A stretch of 64,000 nt of DNA, taken from Monosiga brevicollis MX1. Its lineage: Eukaryota > Opisthokonta > Choanoflagellata > Craspedida > Salpingoecidae. Position 1 is the first letter of the stretch. Each line of letters starts with the position of its first letter. The notes under the pieces are model-generated. The model was given only the letters and a program-made list of their open reading frames with translations, was not told the origin of the DNA and searched no databases. This document shows, in pieces, positions 32,302 through 44,506 of the stretch. Both the position numbers and the translations under genes were made by a program. Location: contig NW_001865041.1 of assembly GCF_000002865.3 (NCBI RefSeq), forward strand, positions 1,907,529 to 1,971,528, read 5' to 3'.

Positions 32302-33981
32302 GCTGGAGGTGCCTGTGAGTTGAGTCAGGAGATCAGAATATTTATGATATCAGCTCAACGAAGGCAAGAGGGTCAGATGCAAGTTTGTTGGGAACAATGA
32401 CGCGCGAGAAGAGTCAGCAAGGGAGAGCAGGGGCTGGTCCACCACTCGTATGCCTCTGATCAGCTGAACAAAACGTGATGCGGACTCCAAGAGGACAGGG
32501 GAACGGAGGTGGCGGGGGGGGGCAGTACCTGTTCACGGGCTGGGCTTCTGCGGGCGTTGTCGCACGTGAAGCGGAGCAAACGCCAGAAGCGTTGTTGTCC
32601 AAACTATAGCAGACTGGCAGGCTGGCAGGCAGCTGGCACGCTGGCACGCTGGCTGGTTGGTTGGCGCGGGAAGGCTTCGTAATTGTACACTCTGCGTCCA
32701 ACGTCAAGAAATGCTGCAGCAGCTGCGCGAGCCCAAAGCTGGGATGAGTTTAGAATATAAAGTGGGCCACCACGCGATGCGCAAAGCGACCGGCTGACTA
32801 GTGGCGCCCGTTGCTTTGACTGCTTGTTCTGCCATCACATTGTAACCCCGCCGCCAGAGCTGTGGGAGTACACCCGCCGCCGGTTGCCATCATACCTCAA
32901 GTCGAGCCGAGTGTGAATATTGACTTTCTGCAGCCGTCCTTGCCGTTTTTGCTGTTACCCTTGAAGCCCTGACGTAACTTGATGTCGCAAAGCATCAAGA
33001 AGATGCAGAAATAATCTCGTCGCCTTGACCAAAATCGAAGAACAGAAGAAGAAGAAGAAGAAGAAGAAGAAGAAGCGTTTGATCTCCTCTCTCTCTCTCT
33101 CTCTTGTTCCTCTCTCTCTTGTCCCTCTCTCTGTGCAACAACCACATGATGTGCGCTCTCTCTCTCTTTAATCTCTCTCTTTCTCTTTCTCGTTATGGGT
33201 AATGTCAGGCATGTGGATAAACCAGTGCAAGCTCATGTGATTGGCAGTATATAATACTGTCATCACGAGGCCTCAGGGCACCACACACACACTCTCTCTC
33301 TCACACACACACACACGTTTGCTAGACCGCGCCCTATTCGCTGCCCCCTCCCCGCACCCCTTCCTGACATGTACATGTATCTACATGTACCCCCCCCACC
33401 AAACATGAGCGTGGTGACCCATGTGTGTGGCCTCGAATCGAGCGAGTTGCAGCAACATGCCCGAACCCAGGCATAATAATGTCTGACAATGGTGCAACGA
33501 CAAGACGCTGACAGCTTTTTGCCTCCAGTTTACATTTCTGACCTTTCGAAATGCCCCGCGCGCCGTCGGTGCTACTGGGAGAAGTTTGGGGATCAGATTA
33601 GAATGCAGCAAGAAGAAAAATATAAACGAAAATCAACTTCTTTTCAATCGTCGCCAACATCCGATAAAAAAAAAAAAAGACGAAAAAAAAAAAGCAAAAC
33701 TCCAAACAAAAAAAGTTCGAGTCAACCTGGGGCACCAGGCGCACGCAAAAACACTAAGGAGAACAAGGCAAGCAGTGCCCGCTCCCGGTACCAGGCCACT
33801 CCCAACGGCAGTCGAAAGCGCAAGCCTCGGGCTCGGCGCAATCCCTCTGCAATAGACTGCACATTGCATCTCCACCTTCTACATCATCATTCTCTTTTGC
33901 CGTCTTGTCTTGGTGTGCTCAACGCGCACGCGTTGGTGGCATGCCGAATCACGGCTGACCACCCCATGCAAGGCAGCGCAC
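32302..33981. other. Upstream region of the RMD1-like gene with simple repeats
   Basis: About 1.7 kb. Direct repeats built on GGCTGGCA/GGCACGCT occur near 32610-32660. CT/GA- and CA-rich microsatellites occur between 33045 and 33320, and a self-complementary ACATGTACATGT motif lies near 33366. A lysine-rich open frame beginning at 33489 runs into the antisense of the DnaJ gene and is not accepted as a gene. Confidence 0.45.
33054..33111 (+). repeat. (GAA)n followed by (CT)n microsatellite
   Basis: About seven GAA/AGA triplets (33054-33075), then a CT dinucleotide run at about 33086-33103. They lie upstream of the RMD1-like gene and downstream of the DnaJ gene. Confidence 0.85.
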
Positions 33982-35717
33982 TTATTGGTGGGCACAAGGA
34001 ACGCCACCGGGGCCACTACGGGCTTCGTGGTCGTCCTCATCATAGGCTTCACTCGAGGTGGCCGCACCGGTACCCTCGCCCGGGTTGCGCTTGGGCTGAG
34101 CCAGGAACACCTCCTCAGGCTCACCTTCGCCAGTCACGGCAGGACGGTTTGGTCGGGCCGGCAGCAACTTCTCCAAAGCACTGATGCGCTCGGCCGACAG
34201 GAAACCCTCGGGGAAGTCAAAGTCCACCTCAAAGCGAATGTACAAGTCTCCCTTCTCAAAGATGCGGCGGTGCTCCGGAAAGCCCTCCTCAGGCACAATC
34301 TTGATGGCGTCGGGCTGAATCACCTCGCCGGGACGGCAGGTAATGGCCAGAACGCGGTCGTCCAAATGCTTGACCTTGATGGTGAAGCCGCACAGCGCCT
34401 CGATCAGGCCAATGTTTATCTTCATGACCAAATCCTTGCCGTAGCGCTCAAACATCGGGTGCTTCTTCTCCTGAAGCACGAGCACGACATCTCCGGGCTC
34501 AATGCCGGGCTCTTGGTCACCCTCGCCACGGAAGGTAATCTTCTGTCCGTTACGCATGCCCTTATCAATGTGCACCTCCAAGATCTTGCGCTCCTGTGTC
34601 AGCTTCTTGCCGTTGCAGACCTTGCACACATCCGAGGGGTTCCAGATCTCACCCGAACCGCTGCAGCGGTCGCAGGCCACCCGCATTTGCTGCACCATGC
34701 CCGGGCCAATCTGTCGTAGCTGGACGCGCACACCCTGGCCGTCGCAGCTGGTGCAAGTTCGGCCACCTCCGGCCTTGCCACCCCGACCTTCGCAGCTCGA
34801 GCACAACACCTTCTTGCGAAGTGCAATGCGCTTGGTCGTACCCTTGAACATGTCTTCCATCGACACACTACCACGGTCAACAGCCAAAGCACCAGGCAAG
34901 CAAGAGCACCATGAGGTAACGTACACCGTAAACGTGGGCCGAGCCAGCACATGTTGCCCAGCCAGAGCCACAGTAGTAGGTCGATCAGGCAGCTTTGCCC
35001 CAGAAGAAGATGATCGTTGCCCTACCTCAGAGGCTGCACGGTGTCTTCACCGCGACGAGGGCCACGCTGGGAGCGACCACCGCCGAATCCAAAGAGGTGC
35101 TCAAAAATGTCGGCAGCACCACCGCCCTCACCACGGCCCTCTTGCAGGCCCTCAAGGCCATGGCGATCGTAGACGGAGCGCTTCTCGGCGTTGGAGAGAA
35201 CATCGTATGCCTGGCTAATCTCCTTGAACTGTCCAAGTCACACACACAGGAACAGACACGCACGCACGGCGAAACGTCAGTCAACAAGTCGAGACGCAAC
35301 ACGGCGAGATGCGTGGCATTGACAGCAAACACATGAAGAGAGAAAAAAAAAAAGATGAGGCAAGAGTCAAGACTAGGGCCAGCCGGCCAGCCAGTTTTGA
35401 CCCAGGAAGCGACAATGTTATGTCACCCACCTTTTCACCGGCCTCAGGGTTGCGGTCGGGGTGATACTTCATGGCCTTCTTACGGTAAGCCTAGGCAAGC
35501 AATGCCAATTGAATATTGACAGTCCGATGTGCCATGGACGGGGACGATGGCTCGCCAAAAACCAGCAACAACAGCCACGGGGAGCAGACTAATCGGTGAA
35601 CCGGTTTGCAAACCCATAAAGTTTGTGTCAGAGCGAGGCAAGACGCACCTTCTTGAGGTCAGACTCCGAGGCGCTGGGGGCCACGCCCAAAAGGTCGTAC
35701 AATTCGGTGTGCGGCAT
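33982..35717 (-). CDS. DNAJA2: Type I Hsp40 co-chaperone, DNAJA2-like, with CaaX tail
   Basis: About four exons on the minus strand. Exon 1 starts at 35717 with MPHTELYDLLGVAPSASESD. The HPD motif lies in the next exon (MKYHPDRNPEAGEK). An exon with a Gly-rich GGGAADIFEHLFGFGGGRSQ stretch follows. A long last exon has the four CxxCxGxG-type zinc motifs (LCSSCEGRGG, CTSCDGQG, CDRCSGSGE, CKVCNGKK) and the C-terminal substrate-binding folds. The protein ends GGVPCAHQ, identical in its last four residues to animal DNAJA2 and a CaaX-type farnesylation signal. Length is about 410 aa, normal. It stimulates Hsp70 ATPase and delivers unfolded clients in the cytosol. Intron borders are GT-AG. Confidence 0.92.
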
Positions 35718-37459
35718 GATGAATGTATCTACCAACACAAGCACGCAACAACGGCGCCAACAAATACGGAACCGCGCAATAAAAAGAGCATGAAACACGA
35801 GGGGGCAGCATGCAGGGTTGATGAGCAAATCGAAAGCCGAAGGAATAAAGCACGCGGGCCACATCCTGACACGTCAGCCAGCTGTCGACAACAACGTCGA
35901 AGAAAACTTAAGAGAACACAGCTTCAATCCGCAGCGCGGTAGTCACATGGTCTCGACCCCCCACAACAAACTAGCGCCCCACCCAAAAATAAAAACGGCA
36001 ACAGGGAAGAAGTCTGCTACCCTTTCAGCGATGGCAGCCTGACAGGTCGCCTCTACAGGCTCGCCGCGTCGTCGGCCAGCACCATCACTCACCTCAAGCA
36101 CGAAGGAAGAAAAATAAGATAAAAGCAGCTCACTGCACAGAAAGGATGTGGAGAGAATGTGTGTGAAAGAGAGACCGGGCTAGAGACAGAGCGGCCTAGT
36201 GTTAAGGTTTAATGCGTGAAAGCAAGGGTGAATCAGAGATGGGAAAGAATGGCAGAGAATTTTCGAGGTGAAGTTGCAGACAACTCGGAACGGTTGGAGA
36301 AGAAGCGACGACGTGGCGTCGAAAACGAGTCACGCCCATTTTGGCCTTGGGCTTGATCCACTTCAAAAGCACCCAGACTGCTTGAAAGAACAAAACCCCT
36401 TCAATGCCCTGCTGCAGCATCAAGTTGAACGGCCATTGCCATCAAATGCATTCCATCTCACCCCCGACTGCCGTTTTAAGATCCACCCCCTTCACGTTGT
36501 TATGGAAAGCTTAGTTGATTTTTTTGTTTGTTCCATCGCCTTCTGCGAAGCCCGTTCTACCACACCCACGTGAAGTGGTGTAAGCTAAACCTGCTCACTC
36601 TTGTCCTACGTCGAGATGCACGTGAATCGCGTCATCTTGTCTTTGACTTGGCTCCTGCACGTGTGGCACACAATAAGCAAGCAGACCTCGAGTCTTCTTC
36701 TTTGGTCTCTTGGTCTCTGTTGGAATCTCTTTCGAGAAGAACCTGTGGCTGCTTTTGGTAATTGGTAGGAAACGGTTTTTGACCTCAGGGCAATACAATC
36801 ACGCTCTGCAATGATGACAATTGTTGTCTGACATCTTGGCAAAAAAGTGGCTGACACTTTTAGCATGAAGAATGATCATTTAAGCTTCAACTATCCAACG
36901 TGCAACACGAACACCAACCCCAGGAGGGCGGGCAATAAGCCCTCCAACGACCACACTGGCCAAACACAAATACCGCTACTTCGATCCGCCCTTGCTTTGC
37001 AAAAAGACGGCACTCAGTGACCTTGGGCCAAATGAGAACGGTTTAACAGAGGGGGACGCAAGGAAAACAAAAAAAAAACACACACGAGAACCAAAAAAAA
37101 ATCGAAATCGTGGTGCGAGCTGCTACCACGCATGGCCTGCCAAAGTCCACTCACTACGGCACACGGCCATGTAGGATTTGCTGGAACGACCATGGGCCAG
37201 CGCACAACCAAACGAGAGTGTGGAACCAATACCATCACGAAGACAGAACCCTCTTTACGAACATAACATGTAAACACACAAAAGGCAAGCTTAATCTCGG
37301 CTAGCATGGAGTGACAAACACGCACTCCGCGCCGACGACCGCCCGCGCCAAGAGGCAGCCTTGGAATATAAACACACAAACAGCGGGGCTGCGAGTTGTC
37401 GGCGCAGGTAGAGCATGGCACACGGGCATTGAGGTGGTAATCCATAAGAGCCGCTGGCC
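35718..37459. other. Long intergenic region, no supported gene
   Basis: About 1.7 kb between the start of the DnaJ gene and the stop of the ribonucleotide reductase gene. Open frames are short with no recognisable similarity. A-rich runs occur near 37070-37105. It presumably holds the DnaJ promoter and the reductase 3' UTR. Confidence 0.45.
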
Positions 37460-38696
37460 TTAAAAGTCAGCATCCAAGGTAAAGACGTGCTGGTCCTTGT
37501 CGGCCATCACACCAGCCTTTTGGTACTCGCCCACGCGCTTCTCAAAGAAGTTGGTCTTGCCCTCGATGGAGATGCTCTCCATAAAGTCAAAGGGGTTCTC
37601 CGAGTTGAAGATCTTCTCGCACCCCAGGGCCACCAGCAGGCGGTCTGAGACAAACTCAATGTACTGCTTCATCAGGGTAGCGTTCATGCCGAGGAGACCG
37701 CAGGGGAGAGCGTTGGTCAGGAAATCCTGCTCAATCTCGACGGCATCCATGATAATGCCGGTCACGCGCTCCTTGGAAGGGCGCTTCTTGAGCATGCTGA
37801 ACATGAGGCAAGCAAAGTCAGTGTGCAGACCCTCATCGCGGCTGATGAGCTCGTTGGAGAAGGTGAGGCCAGGCATGAGGCCACGCTTCTTGAGCCAGAA
37901 AATGGCAGCAAAGGAGCCCGAGAAGAAGATGCCCTCGACGGCCGCAAAGGCCACCACACGCTCACCAAACGAGGCCTTGTCGTGGCTGATCCAGCGCATG
38001 GCCCACTCGGCTTTGCGGCGCACGGCTGGCAGCGTCTCAATGGCGTTGAAGAGGCTGTCCTTCTCAGCAGAGTCGTTGACATATGTCTCAATCAGGCGCG
38101 AGTACATCTCAGAGTGAATGTTCTCAATGGCAATCTGAAATCCGTAGAAGCAGCGGGCCTCGGGCAGTTGGACTTCAGTCATGAAGCGCTCAACCAGGTT
38201 TTCGTTGACGATGCCATCACTGGCGGCAAAAAAGGCCAGGACGTGCTTGATGAAGAATTGTTCGTCCTTGTTGAGCTTGTTCCAGTCGACCAGGTCACGA
38301 CCCAAGTCCACCTCCTCGACCGTCCAGAAGGAAGCTGTCATCAGCCCAAGGCATCACCACGACGCGCGCGAATAGACAGGGCAGTGAGTTGATAACGAAG
38401 CTGACGGGATGGTGGAGATATCCCGCAAGTGATTGAGGTCTCGGAAGAAAAGCGAGCTCACCTTCGGCCTTCTTGTACATTTTCCAGATGGCATCATGCT
38501 GGATGGGCAGGATGACAAAGCGGCGCGGGTTGGCGCGCAGCAGAGGCTCGGCCTGAATCTCTTCGGGCGTGAGCATGGTGCATTCATCAGAGGCCAGCGC
38601 GGCCTTGGCTGCCACCTTCAGGTTGGCTAGATCTTCAGTGATGGTGGCAGTGTGGTCGGTCACCGAAGCGGTGGTCGAGGCGGGAGTGTCCAACAT
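37460..38696 (-). CDS. RRM2: Ribonucleoside-diphosphate reductase small subunit (R2)
   Basis: Two exons. Exon 1 (38696 to about 38462) begins [20 protein letters not shown] and ends WKMYKKAEG. After an intron of about 120 nt, exon 2 starts with [20 protein letters not shown]. It carries the di-iron and tyrosyl-radical centre ([53 protein letters not shown]). The C-terminus FTLDADF is the R1-binding tail. Length is about 370 aa, close to animal RRM2. R2 generates the radical that lets the R1 subunit make deoxyribonucleotides. An N-terminal KEN box like that of animal RRM2 is not apparent. The upstream region contains E2F- and Myb-like sites (separate entries). Confidence 0.95.
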
Positions 38697-38923
38697 GGTG
38701 CTGGGTCTGCTTGATGGTCAACAACGGCGGCCTGAACGTCCTTGTGATTCAACACGAAGGATGTAGACGATCGGAAGACTGGTTGTCGGAAAATACCACC
38801 TCGAGTCGGTTGGCGGTTACCAGATCTCACCCGACAGGTGGCATGACCACGGGCCTCCTGCATGGCGCCGCAATATCTGAGCGCACCTGCACCTGCGCAC
38901 GGTTTCGCTCAGCGCGCATTGCT

Positions 38924-38932
38924 TTTCCCGCC
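38924..38932 (+). promoter_or_regulatory. E2F-consensus site upstream of RRM2
   Basis: TTTCCCGCC, an exact match to the classical E2F/DP site (TTTSSCGC), about 228 bp upstream of the RRM2 start codon in the divergent region shared with PSMA7. RRM2 is a classical E2F target in animals and plants, so the placement is meaningful, but activity is inferred. Confidence 0.55.
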
Positions 38933-38941
38933 AGAGAAAAT

Positions 38942-38963
38942 TAACGGTGCATAACGGCCGTTA
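38942..38963. promoter_or_regulatory. Cluster of Myb-type YAACGG motifs with a 12-bp palindrome
   Basis: TAACGG at 38942-38947, then a perfect palindrome TAACGGCCGTTA at 38952-38963 that gives two more, inverted, copies. It lies 10-20 bp from the E2F match. A TATAAAA-like string follows on the + strand near 38983. The cluster may serve RRM2, PSMA7 or both. Confidence 0.4.
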
Positions 38964-39446
38964 ATATTTTCTAAAAGCGTAGCTATAAAAAAGGGCGTGA
39001 AATGATACTATAGATGGGACAGCACAAGCCAATCATCCGGGGGTCTAAATGTATGAGCGGCTAAAAGTTGACCCCTTGGTCGTGCACCTCAATCTTTGTC
39101 GTGGAGGTGTGTCAATCGTAACAGCAAATGGCAGTCGAGGGTCGCCGCTGAGGCTGAGAGATGCGCCGCGGTGCTGTGGAAAGGGTCCAGGGCAGCCAGT
39201 TGAGCCAGATAGTTCTGGCCTTGGCGCCTCTCAACATCGACTTCCAGCTTCCGTACAACTGTCCTTTGATAACTGATGTGGCACCTTAGTTAGGGAGCCC
39301 CCTCAACTTTGCGTTTGATGTGTTCAGTGGCTTTGAAGCATTTTTTGCTTTGTTTGGCTTGAGCCCTTTATTTTTCTTTGACTCGCCTCCCTCGGCTCGC
39401 TGTGACACGACACGAACCTCGAGGTAGACGAGCCGAGCCCAGCAAC

Positions 39447-41306
39447 ATGTCGGGTTCCTATGACCGTGCCATTACCGTCTTCTCGCCAGACGGCCACCTG
39501 TTTCAGGTGGAGTATGCCCTTGAAGCTGTACGCAAGGGTACCACTGCCGTAAGTCCTCGCAAGTCTGGTTCAGTGGCTTTTTTTTTTTTCGCATAAAAGT
39601 CGACTTGTGCACCACAGCTCACCAACAACCTGCCGTGATGATGATGCAGGTGGGCATTCGCGGCAAAGACTGTGTTGTACTGGCCGTTGAGAGGAGATCT
39701 GCGGCCAAGCTTCAAGACACGCGCACGGTGCGCAAGATTTGCAAGCTTGACGACCACATCTTTATGGCCTTTGCGGGTACGTGACGTGGTTCAGCTTTTC
39801 CCTCGCCAATCCAGTGACCTTGCCCAAACTGGTCATCCTGGCAAGGTTGCGTTAACTCTGCCCCGGTATTTGAACCCCATTCTCACTGACTATGTCGCTT
39901 GCGGGCATTGCCGTGTGGTCGTTTGACATTAGGCCTGACTGCCGATGCGCGCGTACTGATCAACAAGACGTGTGTCGAATGCCAGAGCTATCGTCTCACG
40001 GTCGAAGACCCTCCCACGGTGGAATATATTACGCGCTTCGTCGCACAAATCAAACAGGTTGGTAACACTTGCATCTGCTGCTCAGTCCTTTGCTGGAGTG
40101 TGTGTGCCTCCCTGTTGCGCTCATGTCCTCACGCTTTCGCTTTGCCTCGCGCACGCTGTTTTCAGAAATACACTCAGAGCAATGGCCGTCGGCCCTTTGG
40201 CATTTCAGCTTTGATTGTGGGATTTGACCCGGATGGCACGCCCCGTCTCTTCCAGACAGACCCCTCTGGCACCTATTCAGCTTGGAGCGTGAGTTTCCAT
40301 TCTCGCTCACTTGCTCCCTCTTGATGTTTACTTTGAGATGACGATTGAGTCATCTGGGCCTGCTACCTGTTGGTTCTATCCTTTCCCCCCCCCCCCCCCC
40401 CTTTTTTTTCCTTCCCTTTTTTTTTCCTTCCCTTTTTTTTTCCTTCTGTGTGTCTTAGTCTGTGTCTGTGTCTGTGTCTGTGTCTGTGTCTGTCTGTGAG
40501 GCAACGACATGACATGACCATGGTGGCTGGCCTGTCCGAGGTGTCAATGATGACAACTTGAATTCCTCGTTCCTTATGGGTGGTCTCGACTACCTTGCCG
40601 ACAACCAAACAAGATCTTTTTGGCTGAGCTATCCTCTGCAAGCCAGACTACCGTGGTCGCTTCGTTTGTCATCTTGTCTCCTGCTTGTTTGTGAACATGT
40701 TCCATGTCAAGTGTGTGTGGGTGTGCGGGTGTGTGTTATATGTGTGTGTGTGTGTGCTGCGGCGGCGGCTGGGATGCATGACTGTGATGACAACTTGAAT
40801 TCCTCGTTCCTTATGGGTGGTCTCGACTACCTTGCCGACAACCAAACAAGACTGTTTGGCTGAGCTCATCCACCTTGTCCGCCGCTTGACTCGTCTGGTT
40901 CTATTACTTCCTTGTTCTTTGATCGAACGGAGTGCCTTCGTGGCGCTTTCATTTACTGAACAATGTCATTACTTTGCGCTCATGTCTGTCATGTCTTGTT
41001 GTGCTGCGATAGGCCAACTCCATTGGTGGACCTCGCTCCAAGACAGTGCGCGAATATCTTGAGAAGCAGTATTCTGAAGAAGCAGTAGCAGACGTGGAGG
41101 GCTGTCAGAAACTGGCCGTCAAGGCCCTTCTGGAGGTTGTGCAGTCGGGTGGCAAGAACATTGAGCTCGCCGTGATGCGCCGGGGTGGTCGTCTCGAGGA
41201 GATCTCTCCTGAGGACGTTGAAGCCGTTGTCAAATCGGTGGAGGCCGAAAAGCAGGCCGAGGCCGAGGCCAGCAGGGCTCAGGCTCTGGCTGAGGGCCCC
41301 CGATAA
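39447..41306 (+). CDS. PSMA7: 20S proteasome subunit alpha type-7 (alpha4)
   Basis: Five exons. The start [20 protein letters not shown] is the conserved N-terminal gate helix of alpha subunits, with [14 protein letters not shown] following. Next come [20 protein letters not shown], then [20 protein letters not shown], then [20 protein letters not shown]. The last exon starts [20 protein letters not shown] and ends in an acidic/Gln-rich tail ([20 protein letters not shown]). Total length is about 250 aa, as expected. The [10 protein letters not shown] signature and [17 protein letters not shown] region are typical of alpha4/PSMA7. It is part of the alpha ring of the 20S core. The last intron (about 40289-41012) is long and filled with simple repeats and a direct duplication. 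Confidence 0.94.
40386..40498 (+). repeat. Homopyrimidine tract and (TGTGTC)n run in PSMA7 intron
   Basis: C-run and T-runs with TTCCCTTTTT-type repeats (about 40386-40445), followed by TGTGTC hexanucleotide repeats (about 40456-40498). Both are intronic. Confidence 0.85.
40548..40866 (+). repeat. Intronic direct repeat of ~80 bp, copies 237 bp apart
   Basis: Copy 1 at 40548 to about 40630 and copy 2 at 40785 to about 40866. The first 67 bp (starting TGATGACAACTTGAATTCCT) are essentially identical; the ends differ by small changes around a GGCTGAGCT string. A TG-rich microsatellite lies between the copies. Function unknown. Confidence 0.9.
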
Positions 41307-41823
41307 ATGATTTCCAATATGGTACCCTCCTGTGCTATGCGTGGTTGGGGCCAGAAGTGATCTACACCACCTTGTCTTGTCTGTGTGTTGCCTGCTTGTG
41401 ACAGCCCTCGTATTTGTTCGTTGTTTCATTTGGTGTTTTTTCTCCCCCTTGCGAACTTTTTTTGAGGGGTCAATCCCCCCCCTTTGAATACGCTAGCGCG
41501 CATGTCTGCATTGATCATTCGCTTGGGGACGCTGGGGCTACGCCCTCTTCCTGTTTTATATTGCGTCTTGTTTCCTGTTACTGAAGGCCTGAGTGTTTCC
41601 GTGTTTGGTCGTGGACTTGTATCTTGTCATTCCCCATTTGGATGCTCATTGGCTAAATTGACATCGTTAAGTTCACAACAACAGCAAAGAATATGGAGAG
41701 GGTTCTGCACAGGCAAGTTTGACATTGAGAAACCAATCAGCACATGATTGGGTTACCTTGGGTGGGCTCGGCCCACAAAAGCTGGCATGAGCAGCGCCGG
41801 GGCTACCAAACGGCTTTCCGTTC
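41307..41823. other. Convergent 3' region, no gene seen
   Basis: About 520 bp, T-rich, between the PSMA7 stop and the stop of the next minus-strand gene. Holds 3' UTRs; nothing else recognised. Confidence 0.45.
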
Positions 41824-44079
41824 TTATTGCGCTGCTGACTCGGCCTGCCGTGCTTTGCCATCCTTCAGTCGCTGAGAGATGTAAAACAACAGCTCCAGCG
41901 TAACAGTGGTGCTGACACTGTCGTTGCTATACATGTTCAAACACAAAGCATGGCGCTGTGAGAGAGGTACGCCCTTGCCAGCGAGCAACAAGGCAGCTCC
42001 ACTCCTACCGGTCTATGTTAGCAAGGCAGGCATCCAAGAGACGCTCAGTATGCAACTCAATACCGGCTTGTACCTGCCGCAGCATTGTCACCCATGAGGA
42101 ATCGCGCACATCGCCAATGTGTGCGAGAAGAAGCAGGACAACCACGCACAAAGTGTTTCAGCGCCACAGCCGCTTCGTGGCGGGCGCGTGCAAAGTAAAA
42201 CATTGAGAAGCTCTGGGCATCAATGGCCCAGTCCGAGTCGCCCCGCTGTAACACCTGAATGATTGCAGGAAGTGGGCCAAAAGGTCGTGAACTACCACAG
42301 CCAAGGCGATGCGTCGACAATTTCGGACGTGGCAAAGTTGTACCGTGATCAACATCTCGGGTAGACCGTGCTCGCTCAACAGTGGGATGAGATCGGGCTG
42401 CGTTGAAGCCACTTGACGAACGGCCGAGGCACCGGGCAGTGGGCCCCAGCGACGCTCTGCGGACAGCATGATGGTAATTCAGCGGAGCATGCTCACACGC
42501 GCTACGGATCAGATCTGGTAAACTAAAAGCGTCCCAAAGCACGTATTGCTCTTAGTACGCTGTTGAGCTTGGCCACAACGAACCTTGATATTCCACGCCA
42601 TTGATCGCCGCGCGGAGTACCTGTGGGCAGCAACAGGTTCGTCATGCAGCAAAATGAACGTGGTCCGTGTCTGTAACCTTGAAGGAGCAACTACACACTC
42701 AAATCGCAGAATGCTGCTTGCCAGGGCACCTTCAACTGGGACCACCCAACCCACCAAGAGAAGTTTTAGCAGCAGCTGTCGGCCCGGCTCGTTGTCAACA
42801 ATGGCAGGCACGAGATGGCGCCAGTAGGGTCGACCTTCTAGGGCAGATGGAATCTCCATGTCTAGTGCTGCCGCCACGACGCGCGCTCGGGGCGGTGCCT
42901 GAAAAGCAGCATCCAAGAGATGAGATCGGATAGCGAACAGAGATGTCAAAGGCAGTGCTGGCAGGGAAGGCAAGCCACCCGCAAGGCCCATGAGCAAGGA
43001 CACTCCACGCAAAGGATTGAAAAAAAAAGCGTGTACACCCACTTGCTGTAAAGAGGGCAGAAGGACGCCGCCCAAGCTGAGGTACAGGAGAAGAGAGACG
43101 CTTGTCCCGACGCTATCGCGGCCGAGGTAGTTGAGAATGTGTGGAAAGAGCGGCAACAAGTAGGGCCGACACAACTCCGGTCCCTCATCTGTCAAGATTG
43201 AGCCATACATGGACAAAAGTTCGGGGGCCACCAGCCCATCTGCATGTGATCGACAAGTGAGGAAAAGAAGCGCTGAAGAGAGAGCTCCCATCTCAACCGA
43301 CCCGCACCACACTCTCGCCGAGCAGAAAGGGAGCAGGAGCAAACCCCAACGTGGATCACCGCCAGCTGGGGTATGAGCAAGCTGTTGAAAGACATGCACA
43401 CCTGGGGCTTCGTCAAGAGTGCTGGCCATGACGGGCAGCACCTCGGGCAGCAAGGAGGCGAGCTCCATGTTGATGGCATGACAGGGCCGGCACATAAATC
43501 TAGCAGACGCCGACTTTTGCATGAGCAAAGGTGATTGTGATCAGCTGGTCGGGGACATGATAGGGATGAGGCCCGGACCGGAAGGAGGTCAAGAGATGAA
43601 CAATTCTATCTTGATGTGGGGAGTTGGAGACGCAATTGCCCACGTCAACGACCATTGACGAGACCAGGTGGTGTGCGGCATTTCTGTGTCCCATTTCATT
43701 TTCGCAACCACAGCGCGGTGAGCTGACTCCAAGCAGAGCAAGGACTAGCCAATACAGCAGGGAGGGAGAGCGCATTGAACAGCACGATGGGCATGTGACG
43801 CACTGTACGAGCCGTTTCAAGGCCACATCGTTGAGCACGGTAAGACGCAGCGTCAACTGCTCCACGTCTTGCAGCGGAAATTCGCAGAGGGGCCGAAAGA
43901 GAAGCCGACCCAACTATTACACAGCGGAAGCAGAAGGTGAGGAGAGCTCGAGGGCAGTGGCTGGGTTATTCTCAGCAGAAGGCCTTGCTCAATTGTATTT
44001 GCTGCTGCCACCAAACGGTAGGCTTCTTTACCTCTGCTGCCATGGGGCTGGCGATCAGGGCCTGGAGGGCTTGATCCAT
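41824..44079 (-). CDS. Unrecognised multi-exon protein, probably alpha-helical repeat type
   Basis: I do not recognise the family. Likely start ATG 44079 (MDQALQALIASPMAAE), then a phase-0 GT-AG intron leading to LGRLLFRPLCEFPLQDVEQL. Later exons carry CHAINMELASLLPEVLPVMA, VAPELLSMYGSILTDEGPEL, RPYLLPLFPHILNYLGRDS, FNPLRGVSLLMGLAGGLPSL, LFAIRSHLLDAAFQAPPRAR and RPYWRHLVPAIVDNEPGRQL. Further on are VASTQPDLIPLLSEHGLPEM and PLPAIIQVLQRGDSDWAIDA, and a C-terminus LELLFYISQRLKDGKARQAE ending in a stop at 41824. The Leu-rich amphipathic helices suggest a HEAT/ARM-like solenoid scaffold (inference only). Most introns are short; some exon borders in the middle remain unresolved. Confidence 0.5.
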
Positions 44080-44413
44080 CCTGTCTCCATCACCCTCGAC
44101 CTGATGTCGGAGGGCACTCGTTCCAACAGCGCCGTTCACAGCAAACACCCACCCCAATCCGACCCAATCTACCACCAGCCCACACCACCAGCCCACACCA
44201 ACAACCCCTCTCCCCCCGTTGGTCCAACTCTCGACTTCCAGCAAGCTGGCCGCTCCCTGTGTCTGCGTCTGCGTCTGCGTCTCTGTGTGTGTGTGCCCTT
44301 CCTCTCACAAATTTTTTCTGTCTTTTGACACCGAAATCATTTAATCTGACATCGCTCTTTTTGCTCTCTCTCTCTTTCAGTGGTAGTTGTGCTATTCCTT
44401 TGTGTCTTTGCTG

Positions 44414-44506
<93 letters not shown>

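Noticed and set aside
33489-34184. Lysine-rich + strand frame
   Set aside because: It begins in A-rich DNA and ends as antisense of the DnaJ coding sequence; no family likeness.
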